DNA of 64,000 nt from Rattus norvegicus. Its lineage: Eukaryota; Chordata; Mammalia; Rodentia; Muridae. The DNA lies in NCBI RefSeq assembly GCF_036323735.1, contig NC_086023.1, positions 12,790,501 through 12,854,500 of the forward strand, read 5' to 3'. Each line of letters starts with the position of its first letter. The stretch's first letter is position 1. The position numbers and the translations under genes were made by a program. The notes under the pieces were generated by a model. It was not told where the DNA came from, searched no databases, and saw only the letters and a program-made list of their open reading frames with translations. Positions 46,892-61,599 of the stretch are shown piece by piece.

Positions 46892-48394
46892 CTGCAGGGA
46901 GAGAAAGCACATTGTTAATCGTCGGCTCTGTTTCTGAAATACACTCTGCACTGTTACATGGCAGCAAAAGCTGCCATGGTCTCACTATATCAGGCAATCA
47001 AAATCCTCTTTACTTGACATTCTACTGTTGCCCGTCTGTGAAGATAAACGCCAACAAACTTCTCAGAATGCTAAATCATCTTTCATCTATGAATTACAAA
47101 AGTAATAGAACACCATTCAAACCTTGCCAAACTCTCAGTAATCTTTAGCTATCTTAGCCTGTGTACTATCCCCTAACATATATGTATTAAAAGTTGTGTT
47201 GCTAAGCCATAAAAATAACACTTGCTACTGTGACTAAAATAATTAGCAAAAACACCATGTATATACATTGATATATTCTGCTATTCCATCCCACACAGGC
47301 CAATCACAAATATTTGACAAGTATGTATTAATGTCATACTTATCACTGTGGCCATCTGCTACCAATAGAAAATAGCGCACTCGCATTAGGAAAATTTTAT
47401 AAAGTCTCAAGTTCCTTCTATGTAACCTAAATTGTGGGATGAAAAAAGAATAAAAGAAGGTTACAAGGCATCCTGGCCTATGTAGGCTTACAGGTGTTAA
47501 AGAATGGGGTGGTTTAACTGATCAAGAATCAGACAGCCCTTCAAAGCGCATTAAGGTTTACAAACAAGACTGAGAAAACAAAAGGATATCAGAGGTAGAA
47601 ATGCATATTGAACTGAGAACCAAGTTACTATAACCCAGCTTTGTGGCATTAGAAATTTTAATAAATACTTTCAGTACCAGTTCACTCATAGATGATATCT
47701 ACTTTATCTTTATAATGGCTTATTTAGGAAAAATGATCAGGAAATACACGTATTGTCCTCGGAAGTTTTTTGAAGTGCTGTATATACAGAAAGGGTGCTA
47801 CGACTATAACCTAAAACTAACTGAAGCTGATATAGGATTTACAGCAAGAAAACATTTCATAGAAACTTATGCTTAGATCAGCAGGGAGACAGAGCATCCT
47901 TGGAAATAATGCTAGCAAAGAAATGCATCAGAAAGTGAGTAGCAAACAATGCAGTCATCTAGCAGGTAGAGATTGTTATCATAACACTAAGACACTAGGA
48001 CTGGGCTACAATTATGAAGTTCAAGTGCAAAGTAGCTTCTAAAATTAGACTGATGAGTTTGAGTCATCGAAGAGAAAATCGCTGTGACAAGGCTCTAGGG
48101 TAGAAGAATAAACTATTAATGAGACACTTGGTATTAGGGTATACACATCAGAAAACACAAAGACACAAATAGAAAATTATTAGCCTTGTGAATGCAGGAT
48201 AGAGAATGAAAATTGGGCCTTAAGATATTGAAACAAAGAAAAGAAAGAAAGAAGAAAAAGTAGCTTTATGGGAAGAAAATAGATTTTAAAAGAATGTCAT
48301 TTTTAAAAGAAAGGACAAGGAGAAAATATTAGCACTTACAGAGCATGTGAAATACTCCCTCTTAGAGGGAGAATGCTTATTAAATTCACAAGAA
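46892..48394. other. Intronic, no recognisable feature
   Basis: Frames of 77-90 codons on the plus strand here have no family resemblance. Confidence 0.5.
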
Positions 48395-48720
48395 ACTTAG
48401 CAGATTCCAAAAGCTCAGAAAATTAGAAGACTCCCAAAGGCTCTCCCATTGACTGTGTCAGCAGGAAACCCCTTAGGGGAGAGGAGGCTCTTCAGTGACC
48501 TGGCTGCCTGCAAGCTGTGCAGGGAACACAGCCATCTACCACACATGCTGGAGTGGGCTTCCTGGTGATGGCCCTTGCCAGCTCCTGTGAGCTACCCATG
48601 CTCCTGTAAGCAGCCCCAATAAACTCATTGGTTCATTAGACTGAATCGAGATAGAATCTTTCTTTGACTCACCATTGCCCTATCTGGGGTAATGGGGCAT
48701 TTTTTGTAATCTTCCTAGGA
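48395..48720 (+). repeat. LTR-like repeat
   Basis: GAGCTACCCATGCTCCTGTA then AGCAGCCCCAATAAACTCAT and GGTTCATTAGACTGAATC is an LTR 3' layout. A related copy is at 56170-56610. Confidence 0.5.
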
Positions 48721-50462
48721 AAAATCATGTAATAGAAACTGAGCACAATTTAAGCAAATGCACTTCAATGTAGCTGGTAACTGGAGACTGTGCTTAGCTG
48801 AAGGATTAAGCAGGAGACCATTTTTGTGACATCTTAATAAATGATCACCATTTGACTTAGCTACTATCGATTATCTTCTCCACCCTCTCCCAGTTCAGTA
48901 GGCTTTGTACAGATAAGTAAATACTCATCTAGCATTGGAATGGCATGTAGCAATTCTTAAATAAAAGCCACAGTGTCATGCTATTCTGATACCATATTTG
49001 GTATAACTTATAAGTTGGATCTCAGGGAACGTAAATGGAATCACTCTGTTGACTTACATATGTAAGGCACACATTCGTTGCCCTATATCAGTACGTTAAA
49101 TTTTTACCTATTAGTATCCATGAGGCTCCATCTATTACAGCATTCCCAACAGTTTGAAAGGGAGGATGAAAATTACACTGAAGCAAGTGGTAATGGATGG
49201 GAAGGTTACCTGAGGACAGTCTACATTACAACTGTCTTGAAGATAATGGCAGCTTACCCTCTCCCTGGAACAGCCCAGTAGGCAGCAGGCTGTAGCAGTG
49301 GACGGTAAATTAATTGGCTTTTATTGTGTTTTAAGGAGTCATTTAACACAAGACAATTGGTGTTTGACCCACTGTAAGTGCATATCAAATGCACTTAGAA
49401 AATAGAACTAAAGTCTGCAAAAGGCCCTGTACAGTCTTAGGACATACAGCCAGACTAAACTAGCTATTGAGTCTCATGACCAAGGGTGGTACCAATGTTC
49501 ACAACATCAATCAATCAATCAATCAATCAACCAACCAACCAAATGAACAAGCAAACGATAACTCAATCACTAAGTATCTAACTAAGTCTATGACTTCCAA
49601 GTGTGCCTTGAGGGAAAATGAATATAAAAATTCAACTAGGGATAATAATTTAAGATTTAAAAGTATTTTTTCAGTAAGTTTGTTTCTACATTATATATGT
49701 ATACATTTTTTAAGTAACAAAACAAAGTTTCAGAAGTATATGTATTTTTATAATCAATACTGTGCTTATTTGAAATACAAATGCTATTAAATCTGTTTTA
49801 AATCTATTTTATTGTGGTCAAAACCACAAAAGATGGTGAGAACTATGATTTTATAACTATTGAGTTCATTAGGCTGCTGAGAGTTAACTATTTTAAGAAA
49901 ATATGGCATCCCCTCCTTAAAGCATGTGCTTCAATTCCCTAATGTATCTTTAAAACCCATTCATTTTTTAAATATTTATTAATCGGGGCAGTCTTGATTT
50001 AGAATTTTCATCACATGGGATGTTATAAGTGTCCCAGGAAACCACAGATTAAGCCATAAAATTAAAATATAGCCAAGAAATCCAGTCACAAGTAACAAAA
50101 CATTTCATCATTGAATAAAACATCTGTTAACTTTCTAGGGGCCTGTTCCATCCACATCCATCCAAATGTCCTCTCTACTCCACTCAACGTTCAAACCTGC
50201 CATATTTGGGTGTATTTGTATGCAGAAGACTTAGTATCTCAGGATAACACTCACCAAATGAAGAAGCAGAGCTGCCTGCCCAGACTCTATCAGGTGAGAG
50301 GAGCTGGTCTTTTGATGGGAAAATAGGACACTTTTCCTAATTTACCCTAAAGTTGGACTCTGACTAGAATGCTGCTGAATACCATCTATTCCAGCTGAGT
50401 ATCAAATGAAGAACTAGGACATAAAACTATAAGCATGGGCATGATGTTTGCTGTGCACAATT
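48721..50462. other. Intron with a short (ATCA)n repeat
   Basis: CAATCAATCAATCAATCAA at 49507-49530 followed by CCAA repeats to 49542; otherwise nothing recognised. Confidence 0.5.
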
Positions 50463-50625
50463 CTCAAATTCAGTGCTGTCAATATTTGGGGATAAATGAT
50501 CCTGTGTCGTGAGAAGCCACCCTGCACATGGTAGTAGGCTCAGCAGTATCCCTGCTCTCTGCCACCATGTCCAGTAGTAGTCTTAAAGCTGTGAGAATAA
50601 AACACAGCTCCAGACCTGATCTCTA
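50463..50625 (-). mobile_element. MER5A-type hAT DNA transposon fragment
   Basis: Plus strand matches the reverse complement of MER5A: CAATATTTGGGGATAAATGA, CACCCTGCACATGGTAG, CAGCAGTATCCCTGCTCTCT, GCCACCATGTCCAGTAG and CTCCAGACCTGATC in order. It is an old element shared among placental mammals. Confidence 0.7.
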
Positions 50626-51056
50626 ACTTAGGTTGTGACAATTTCAGGATGCCATGTAAATGTGTCATGGCAGCCAGCGACCGTCAGCCAAGGCCAAAAC
50701 TTTCAAAACTAGTGATGAAGCTGTGACGCTAATTAGACTCCCACATAGCTGTACAGTAGACTTTTTAGGCTTCCTATAAAAATTTAAGCTTTGTGTACTT
50801 TTTGTTCGTTCCTTATCATTTTCTCTGTGATTATTTCTAATTCCGTACTATGAAGCTCATGATGTTTCATCTGTCTATGCACAATGTTGTGTTCCTTCAG
50901 GATCCTCTCCATGATACAGTGCACAGTGTCTTCAAGCCTAATCCTTCCCTCTCTCCTCCTCCCTCATCTACTGTGTTCCTCTTATTTGCTTTAGAACAAG
51001 GATCAAGGGTACCACTGTATCACTTTACCACAATGTGCCCTGCCTTCCCCACTGAC
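50626..51056. other. Intronic, nothing recognised
   Basis: No feature seen. Confidence 0.5.
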
Positions 51057-51185
51057 CTTCAACATATTTTCTGAAGCTCTGTGCAAGAGCCCGGACACCG
51101 CTGGGAAGATTCCAAGGATCCTGCTTGAGGTGGAGCCGCAACCTCCTGGGGCAACTCAGCTTTGCCTCCATTTCCTGTTGGAATT
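51057..51185 (-). CDS. Prex2: Prex2 exon E (129 nt)
   Basis: Acceptor TCTGATTAG|AATTCC, donor GTTGAAG|GTCAGT. It completes Glu (G|AA) and reads EFQQEMEAKLSCPRRLRL, then HLKQDPWNLPSGVRALAQSF and RKYVE, leaving one base. The DPWNLP motif is shared by the two P-Rex proteins (recalled). The acceptor has few pyrimidines just before the AG. The plus-strand open frame over this stretch is a shadow. Confidence 0.9.
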
Positions 51186-51788
51186 CTAATCAGACATGGA
51201 AAGGCTCTCAGTATTGTCAACGGAGGATTCTCAGTCAAGGACACTGTCTTCAGAATTTGCTTGCTTTTGCCAATTTTACTAGTCTAGAATAGCATTCATA
51301 ATTTCTTTAGTGAAGTCACATCAGAAAGTGTGCTAACTCTAAAAACCAAAGCTCAATATTATTTTCTTATAGATAGTCCAGCCAGGAAGCAAATATAGGC
51401 AGAAGCTCTATTGTGAATGCTGAACCAGAGATGTGTGAAGCCTGCACTGCTGTGTTGAAGTCCACTTGCCAGTTCTACACTCATGAGCCCCTTCCCCTGC
51501 ATGGGATATGACCAGCTGCACCATACTCCTCTGCAAAAAAACCTTAAGTCTTCTGTGTCTTTAATTCATGCCTTTCCGGTTTTGATCTAGAAGAATCAAG
51601 TGTTTTAAACACTCAAAAAAACATAAAAAGTTTATAAACGATAATACAGTGATTTTTAATATCTTTCACAAACGATCCAAACAGAAATAGAGAATTATGG
51701 AACAAAAACAGGAATTATTTTCTTCTGATGTTATGATTTTGCTTCATGACTATGTTGCCTATTTCATGTAATCATCTGACATTTATGT
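51186..51788. other. Short intron D-E, part without features
   Basis: No repeat recognised before the L1 insertion. Confidence 0.5.
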
Positions 51789-51801
51789 CAGACCTACCTT
51801 G
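51789..51801 (-). repeat. Target-site duplication carrying a duplicate splice donor
   Basis: On the minus strand, CAAGGTAGGTCTG, identical to 51991-52003. It reproduces the exon D donor (CAAG|GTAGGT) on the 3' side of the L1 fragment. Confidence 0.95.
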
Positions 51802-51990
51802 TTTTTTTTTTTTTTTCGATATTTTTTTTTATTAACTTGAGTATTTCTTATATACATTTCAAGTGTTATTCCCTTTCCTGGTATCCGGGCAAACATCCCC
51901 CTCCCCCCTCCCCTTCCTTATGGGTATTCCCCTCCCAACCCTCCCCCCATTGCCGCCCTCCCCCCACCAGTCTAGTTCACTGGGGGTTCA
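51802..51990 (-). mobile_element. Young 5'-truncated L1 3' end at the exon D donor
   Basis: About 165 bp of L1 3'UTR starting TGAACCCCCAGTGAACTAG, plus tail AATAAAAAAAAATATCG and 15 A. Compared with 18066-18229 I see only about three substitutions. The 5' end joins the gene nine bases into the intron. It is in the same direction as Prex2, so its AATAAA (minus strand, 51828-51833) and G-rich tract lie in the pre-mRNA. The 13-bp duplication flanks it exactly. Confidence 0.95.
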
Positions 51991-51999
51991 CAGACCTAC

Positions 52000-52090
52000 C
52001 TTGTAATCCTCGACCTGGTGTGAGATACTTGGTTTGCTCAAAGGCCCTTACAACAGCTCGTCCTTTCAAGAGGTTGGTTATTGAATCCAA
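52000..52090 (-). CDS. Prex2: Prex2 exon D (91 nt) with an L1-duplicated splice donor
   Basis: Acceptor CCCTCAATAG|TTGGAT has a short, purine-interrupted pyrimidine tract; donor is CAAG|GTAGGT at 52000/51999. The 30 codons read LDSITNLLKGRAVVRAFEQ, then TKYLTPGRGLQ, plus one base (G). The first codon is TTG (Leu), where I recall Val in the human protein. The donor sits inside a 13-bp target-site duplication (51991-52003). Its second copy is at 51789-51801, on the far side of an L1 3' fragment. The first nine intron bases are unchanged, so normal splicing can continue, but a second identical donor and an L1 poly(A) signal lie just downstream. Confidence 0.9.
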
Positions 52091-52733
52091 CTATTGAGGG
52101 TAGATTTCCAAGTATTATATTAATCCACAATCCATGATATAAATGAATAAATGATAATAAATATATACACATATGTGAATATATCTTATAAAATATTTTT
52201 CTTAAATAAGTGGTTCTGAAAACCCACAATGCTAGTGAAGCTTATCTTTAAACAAAATGTCAAAATGAATTCATCTTCTCACTTAAATATTTCCAATTCT
52301 TCCTAGTCATTTATAAATCGATAAACAGTTACCAAATAAAAATTTACTTCACCAAGGAAAGTGAAAGCTTAGAACTTACTTTTAAAAAACACAGAATTAT
52401 TTTCAAAGTGCCCAAACCTTCAATACTCTAACTTTTAATTATGATTATGGAACATTTTTCAAAAGCAAACTCCTAACATGAAAGTTAAGACAACTGTGCA
52501 GTTTTCAAAACTAGAACCAACACTAAGCAAGAAGCCAGGAAACATTCAGGAAACCCACAAATAGTCAAGACGCCATCTCCCGTAGCTTCCTTTAGGTTAC
52601 TTGTAAGAATGCCTCTTTTAAAGCAAACAGGAAGAGACAGACGGAGACATTTATATTCGCCTTCCAAGCTCTTTGCGTCTGAAAGATTTCTACCTTTTAA
52701 TTTGTAAACAAGACCCCCACTGTCCCATGATAC
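52091..52733. other. Intron between exons C and D (643 bp), nothing recognised
   Basis: AT-rich, no repeat seen. Confidence 0.5.
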
Positions 52734-52816
52734 CTGGATGAAGAGCTGCTCCAGGCAAGTGTGGATCTTGTCCTGTTTATCATGAGATATCCGGATGCTG
52801 GTTGGAAGCTCATCAC
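52734..52816 (-). CDS. Prex2: Prex2 exon C (83 nt): start of the helical IP4P-like region
   Basis: Acceptor TTTCACATAG|GTGATG, donor ATCCAG|GTATCA. It encodes (G)DELPTSIRISHDKQDKIH and then TCLEQLFIQ, ending in phase 0. The amphipathic pattern after Lys-Ile-His suggests the first helix of the C-terminal module (inference). The intron to exon B is 609 bp and holds nothing I recognise. Confidence 0.9.
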
Positions 52817-55569
<2,753 letters not shown>

Positions 55570-55749
55570 CTGTAAGAGTCTCTGTTGCTGACTGTATCAT
55601 GACCTGAATCCTCTTGTTCATCTCCTGCTACATTAAAACAGACACGTTTGCTATTTCTCTCTCCCTTTTCATTGTCGCTGTCCGTTGGTATCACATACTC
55701 TGTTGTCTTACGCTCCAATTTAGGAGAATATGTTATTGAAGACAGAAGG
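55570..55749 (-). CDS. Prex2: Prex2 exon A (180 nt): Ser/Asp/Glu-rich linker
   Basis: First recognisable Prex2 exon in transcription order. Acceptor TTGCAG|CCTTCTG and donor TTACAG|GTAAGC, the latter near consensus. It encodes about 60 residues beginning LLSSITYSPKLERK and ending SGHDTVSNRDSY, with a split Ser codon (AG|T) into the next exon. The content is polar and rich in Ser, Asp, Glu and Arg, so this is probably a flexible, phosphorylatable linker between the PDZ part and the IP4P-like region (inference). An upstream in-frame ATG at 55761-55763 lies in the intron and is not a start. The next exon upstream was not found before 64000. Confidence 0.88.
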
Positions 55750-56169
55750 CTGCAATGTGACATTTTTTAGAACATAAGTGCATGTTTTGAAACTAGACAA
55801 AACAGATAAGTCTTTTATTTGCTAAATGTGATAGCTTACAAATATTTCCAGAAGGCTTCTGTGATACATGTCAAATACTATCTGTGTATAAAATGCATCG
55901 TAGGAAGCTCAGATTTACTGTTCAGTACTCAGAAATAACAGAACAGCACACGATCAGCCTGATCCTGGTTCAAAGCCTGGTATGCCCTTCCCCACCAGCT
56001 TTGTTATCTGAAACGATTATGGTGGGTCACTGATAGTTAGATGATGGGAATAAGAAGTAACTAGCTTTCATGGTTGCAATGGGAATAAAAAGGGAGCAAC
56101 ATTCTGGTATATAATATTTGTTAGCTATTTCCTCTTGCATTAGTACCACTAGCATTACAGTTTAGCTAT
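55750..56169. other. Intron upstream of exon A, nothing recognised
   Basis: No feature seen. Confidence 0.5.
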
Positions 56170-56610
56170 TTCCTCTAAATTGAAATAGGCTCATAAGGCT
56201 CAGCAGGTTAAGGAAACTTACAAGGTTCAGGAAGGTCTTAAAACCTAACAATTCACAAGTCCTCAGTAAAGGCTTTAAATCCAGCAATGGATGGCTGAAG
56301 AGAGATGAGCCTTCAATGGAGCTGCTTTCAAGTTGTTTTGGTAATTCTAAGGATGCAGCTCTTTTTAGGCATCACGCCATGCTAGGACTGGCCTTTCCCT
56401 GATGCAGCCATGAGTCATCCCTGCTCCTATAAGCAACTTTCATGCATATTTCCCCATAAGCAACAAATACAACCATTCTTTTACCAAGATAGACTTGAGT
56501 AGAACCAATTCTTTGGCCTGGCATTGGTGCCATATTGGGAGTTCAGACACTAACTAGTTCCTGCCTCCACAGGAAAATTCATGCAAGAAACTACTAATTG
56601 CAACCATTAA
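56170..56610 (+). repeat. LTR-like repeat, related to 48395-48720
   Basis: Shares CATCCCTGCTCCTATAAGCA and TACCAAGATAGACTTGAGTA / CCAATTCTTTGGCCTGGCAT with the copy at 48.6 kb. Family not named. Confidence 0.45.
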
Positions 56611-57446
56611 CCAGGCTTTAATAGCCTCACTGGCTCATCCTCTTAACGTAAAATTAAAGATATTCTCTGAAGCCTGTCTGCATCATTACCTATTCAATAG
56701 GGAGAATCCACATCATCAGTTTCTGTTACAATAGGCAGGTGTTCTGGACACATTGACTTAAAGATTCTAAGCAGGAAAGCATTCCCTATGAGGCCAAGAG
56801 GAGGCAGGGCCACTTGCATTCTCAATCCAGCCAGTATGAAATGCACGAATTGGCACAACAAAGACTCCTCCAGTTCCGCTTGAGGGTATAATGCCCTGAG
56901 TAAAAGCCAACTGTGATGTTAAGGCTAGAAGTCTGACTAGGTCATGCTTCTGTTAGACACATCAAAATTCGGCAAAATTCAAATTGGAGTTTATTATCAA
57001 ACAGCATGCTACAAACTTGCAAGATGGATTAAAATACACCTGAAATAACAGCCTATAAATGATTTCTCTAGCCAATAATCACAGTAACATTTATAAAATG
57101 CCTATGACACTCAGTTCCAACCAATTGCACGCTATGTGTATATTAATTTGTTTGTGGTAATGCAAACATTCTTTTTTGGAATTTCAGGTCAACAATGCCC
57201 ACACCTCTCGTATATATTTTATATTAGACAACAAATCCAATGCTGTGCATTGAGTAAACCTAGAGAAAGAGATTTCACTGATTAAAACAATGTTGTGCTC
57301 ATGGTAGTGTGAATGTAGTATTGAACTAAAGCCTCTGCTTCATTGGAATGTCAGTTTCACCAGCAGGAGGCCACAAACAGCAAGCTTTGTAGTTCCTCAG
57401 ATGGGGGCAAACACAAACTTCTAGAAAAGAAATAGAAGAAAAGATG
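56611..57446. other. Intronic, no recognisable feature
   Basis: No feature seen. Confidence 0.5.
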
Positions 57447-57525
57447 CTGGGCTTCGGTGCGGCTCTACAGTGAGCGCTTGCTTATGCATCACGTGCATGG
57501 CCCGCTGGATTCAACTGAGACCCAC
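57447..57525 (+). repeat. Eroded ID-like SINE
   Basis: GGGCTTCGGTGCGGCTCTAC then AGTGAGCGCTTGCTTATGCA and GCATGGCCCGCTGGATTCAA keep the tRNA-like A/B-box arrangement of ID elements. Confidence 0.4.
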
Positions 57526-59059
57526 GATTTCATAGTTTGGAAGGGAAACTTCTCATTGTAAGCTGATGCTTGAATAACATGTGGCATTTTAGAGTCATTA
57601 GACACCAGTGAAAACTGGAGAACGCCTTGCATTGCTCAAAATGCTCTTTGAACCCAAAGGGATGAATTAATTTTAGAGTTTCTCTATTGAAAAAGATGCT
57701 TGCTTGTAAGACAGACTGTACATTTGCTTACTCCTTCCCCCACTCCAAAGATGAAAACATTAGACTAACTCCAATTACCCAAGCACCTACTGCAGAGACA
57801 GATGAACTCTGCATACCAAGCAAGAAAGGCATGCAGGAGTTCTCATCTCGTAGGGAGCCTTCTGGGCTTGTGGGTATTTTAAATTAGAAGTCATGGGCCT
57901 GAGCATGAGTAGTTTTCTCACAGTAATAAGAATTATATTCACATTTTAAACAATTGCAATGTGCTTGCTCTGACCCTATGGGAATAAGTGTTTAAGCTTA
58001 CAAATAAAACAAACGATAGGAAAAATCACAGGCATAACATTCCGAGATCGTGAGAAGCAACAATAAAGCGTATATATGTTTGTGTGTAGGCAAAAAATAT
58101 TCCCTTTGCTTTCACCCATCGAGAACATGCAGCTATCCACAAAAGGTCCAATTAATTAATTTCTCTGCAGAATCCCACTCCCAGAACATTTCCTCTGGGT
58201 TAAACACTGATTGGTTAAACACTGATTGATGAAGACTTCTGTGTATATTATCACACATCTGCCTGTGTTGTAAAATATCATCATCATAACATCTAGCATT
58301 TGTTGAGTTCTCATAGTACACACAGTAAATATGGCCTGGTGTTAATTCACTGAAGTTCAATTCATTACTCTTAAATGTAATCATGTAAGTCCACGCTGTA
58401 AGTAAGTGTTAACTCTACTTCAGCAGGGGGTATTGCAGTGACAGACATGCATTATTACACACATACACTTTGCAAAATAGGCAATATTTACCATCTCTGC
58501 ATGGGTTTTACATACTGGAAAGGTTAGGTGGTCACTGGTGTGCACGTTCAAGTGAGAGGAGATCCTTTCCTAGTTCTCTGAGGATAAACATGTCTATGAG
58601 GATTGCTATAGCTATGTAAGATGATGGGGATCGATGTGGTGTATGACTACTTACAGTAGATTCCATATGACTAAGTAAAACCAGCTCATTCCTTTCTCTT
58701 GCAGAACAATCAGTAGCATTCTAGGTAAAGAGGCACCTTTACCTAAGCTACTCCTCTGAGTAAAGACAATGCACAATAGTGACCTTGTGGCTCACCATAG
58801 ACTTGAAGAACGAGCAAAGAAACCCTTGTTTTTTTAAATCTGCGAGATCTTTAGTGTCCCTTTGTGGGAGATACTACACCGTGATCTGGTTGAGTGGAAA
58901 CCAGACATGAGCAGAAAGGCTACTTTCTTCCTATGTCTATGGATCTTTCATAGCTTGACCCTGAAAGTCAAAGTGATGGACTGGCCTTATAGACCCCCTC
59001 AGATGCAGGGTCCACAAGCAGAGCACCCTCAGGTAGGATTGCAGTTGTCATTTTTCAGG
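57526..59059. other. Intronic; tandem 15-bp duplication near 58200
   Basis: GGTTAAACACTGATT occurs twice in a row (58199-58228). An 83-codon minus frame spans it, but I found no donor site or named family for it. Confidence 0.4.
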
Positions 59060-59680
59060 GGTAGAAAGTGTATAGCTATAGGGGGGAGTTTCCCTGATTC
59101 TTTTCCTAATTATTTCCCTAATTGTTGGTTGGCTAAAAAAGAGAGCAGAAGCTAATCACTGGGGAAAGATATGGAGGTGAGATTTTCTAGGTAGGACAGA
59201 AAGAGAAGGAGAGAGGACCAGGATGAGAAGTTGATAAGAAGGGTTTCTCAGGGCATTGGTAGGCCTCTGCAGCCTATGGAGGCAATGAAAGACGGGGCAG
59301 GAAATTCTTTGCCCAGCCTTTGAATTATCTGGTCAGTTTTCAAATATAAAGGTGGCTAGTGTTTTTCATTCACTGTGTTAAGGTGAGCTGGAAGAGAAAG
59401 CAGGCAGCAGAGGAACGGGCACTGAGGAACTGGAGGCGTTCTTGGGGGTGGGGGGTACAAGCTGGCTGTTTGATGAGACAGACTGGGAGGACACTGGCAG
59501 AGTTGGCTGTGGTTGGCTGGCAAGAGATTGATCTCGGAGCTCTGGAAAGGCAAAGCCAGCATTTGTGGGAGAGGTGTTGGCTAGGAGGAACAGGCAGGTG
59601 GCTGCTGGTCCCAGAGTTGGCTGGTCCCAGAGTCTAGCCAGACCAAGCATGCTTCTTAAAATTACATGCTACATGTATCA
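59060..59680. repeat. LTR-like dispersed repeat, related to 21590-22110
   Basis: CCTAATTGTTGGTTGGC, GCAGAAGCTAATCACTGGGG and GAAGGAGAGAGGACC parallel the copy at 21.6 kb. Ends with duplicated GTTGGCTGGTCCCAGAGT near 59610-59635. Confidence 0.45.
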
Positions 59681-61599
59681 AAGCTGGAGTTCAGTGAAAT
59701 GAACTTGGAGTGAGTGATCAAAAAGCTTATAGGCTAGAAAGGCATACTTGATTCTATAGTTGGCTGTCTGGGTCTGCCTGTTCTATATCCATATCCATGG
59801 ACTCAATCAACAACTACACATTAAAAATATATTCCTTAAAAAATCCTACCTGTACTACATGTGTACAACACTTTCTCTGTTATTTCTTGAGCAGTAGGGT
59901 ATGACAAGTACTTATTTATATTAAACATCATAATGAATCTACAGCCGATTTGATAAAGGGAAGAGTACAAGTTGCACACAAATCCTTTATCATTTTGTGT
60001 AAGTCATTAGAGAATCTTGAGATTTTGTTATGTGTTGAGGGTTAGGGGTACAATCTCCATTGTATGCTATATGACAAGTGTAGTTTAACTGCAATGTAAT
60101 GCTCTGTACGGTTTTAGCAGGGCACTAGGCAAATTCACCACACTGAATATCTCTGGCATCTGCTGAATGTAGGATGTATCGTAGAGAGGCTCAGCTAGGA
60201 AACACTCTGGTGACACTAGTCCTCATTGGGTATGACAGTGACTCAGTCTAGCATGACAGTCAGGGACATATTCTGAGGCATAACTAACATGCTAATGAGG
60301 TACTAAAAGTGGAGAAAAAAGTCAGACAAAAAGGAAGGTAATATTTGGATTCTAGTTTCATGAACTGCAAAGTTGGCCAGCACTTTGATGTCAGGGGAAG
60401 CCCCTGGTGAGTGAACAGGTGAAAATGGCTGAAACAGTAGAAAATCACAAATGAGTCTTGGAAAGATTTAAATGAGAGGTAATTTGGAGAAATCCTCTCA
60501 CCCAGTTACCACTGCAATAATGAAATATGTCAGTGCATATAAAAACACAGTACACCCTCCGCAGAAGCACATGGAATGGTTTTGGGGAAGGTATGCTTCT
60601 GGTTGTACATTTACCAGCAAAAGGGTTCAAACATAATTCCACCATCAATATTGGAAGTCCTTAAGTACTAACTTCTTGCTAGGTATAGCTCTTCACTCAG
60701 TCTTGGGGTGTCTGCTACTTGCAAAACAAGAATTATTCCCATCTTGACCATGGACCACCCATAACCTATGCTAATGACGATATGCAAGCTCTCTATTATA
60801 AACTCCTCTCATTTATATCCAAACGTAACTAACTCCAAAGACTTATTTAAAGGCAAAAAACCATTCTGCTTCTCAGAGTGTAACAGAAACCACCAAGCCT
60901 TCATCAAACTGGCTACATCCTCTTATATCATATTACTGTAAAGGAAAGTTACCTAGTTTCCATCTCTGGATCTGAAACTAGGTAGAAAGACTTAGTAAAA
61001 TGTCTATGTGCTGATAGAAATTTGATTTCTAGGAGTCATGGAGAGATAAGGTACAAAGATATCGAAGTAAGACAACCTCAGTAACAGGTCCCTCATAGGA
61101 ATGGATAACTCTAGGAGGGCTGGCTGGCTAAAGAAGCTTCTGAGGCAATATCCCTATTGCTGTCTCAGCATCTGCTGCTTCACCCTGACGAACAATGATC
61201 ATTACACCGTGAGAAAACGGTCTGCTAACAAGCCTTTGAAAGAACTGGTGGAGCTCATTGCAGCATCTCTGAATACTAAGGACAACAGGGAACCCAGGCA
61301 TTTGGACAACTGTATTATTTTAAAGAGATCATGCTGCAGATAAAATTATGTGGAAAATGTTTATATTTAGAATTAAATTACATGGTGCTCATGAAGAAGA
61401 CCAAATTTCCTTCTCCAGCTATTGTGTATTTTTTGTTGCTCTTTCAGCACAGAGAACTCAGTAAAGTTTTTCACAATTACAAAATCGGGGGCTTTCAATT
61501 GAAAATGTATCATTTTAATTAGTTTCAGTTCACTGAAACCTAGCCATTGCTAAAACTAGTTCCTTAAATATAAGAATCAAAAAACAAGTGAAGCAATGC
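59681..61599. other. Intronic, no recognisable feature
   Basis: No exon of Prex2 or repeat family identified. Confidence 0.5.

Noticed and set aside
49507..49545. Short regular repeats as a possible CRISPR-like array
   Set aside because: It is a simple tetranucleotide repeat in a mammalian intron; no spacer structure.
58133..58384. 83-codon minus-strand frame (ELTPGHIYCVYYENSTNARC and onward), possible extra Prex2 exon
   Set aside because: An acceptor-like TTACTTACAG precedes it, but there is no GT donor in frame, the frame ends in a stop, it contains a 15-bp tandem duplication, and I recognise no family. Its length is within chance for 64 kb.
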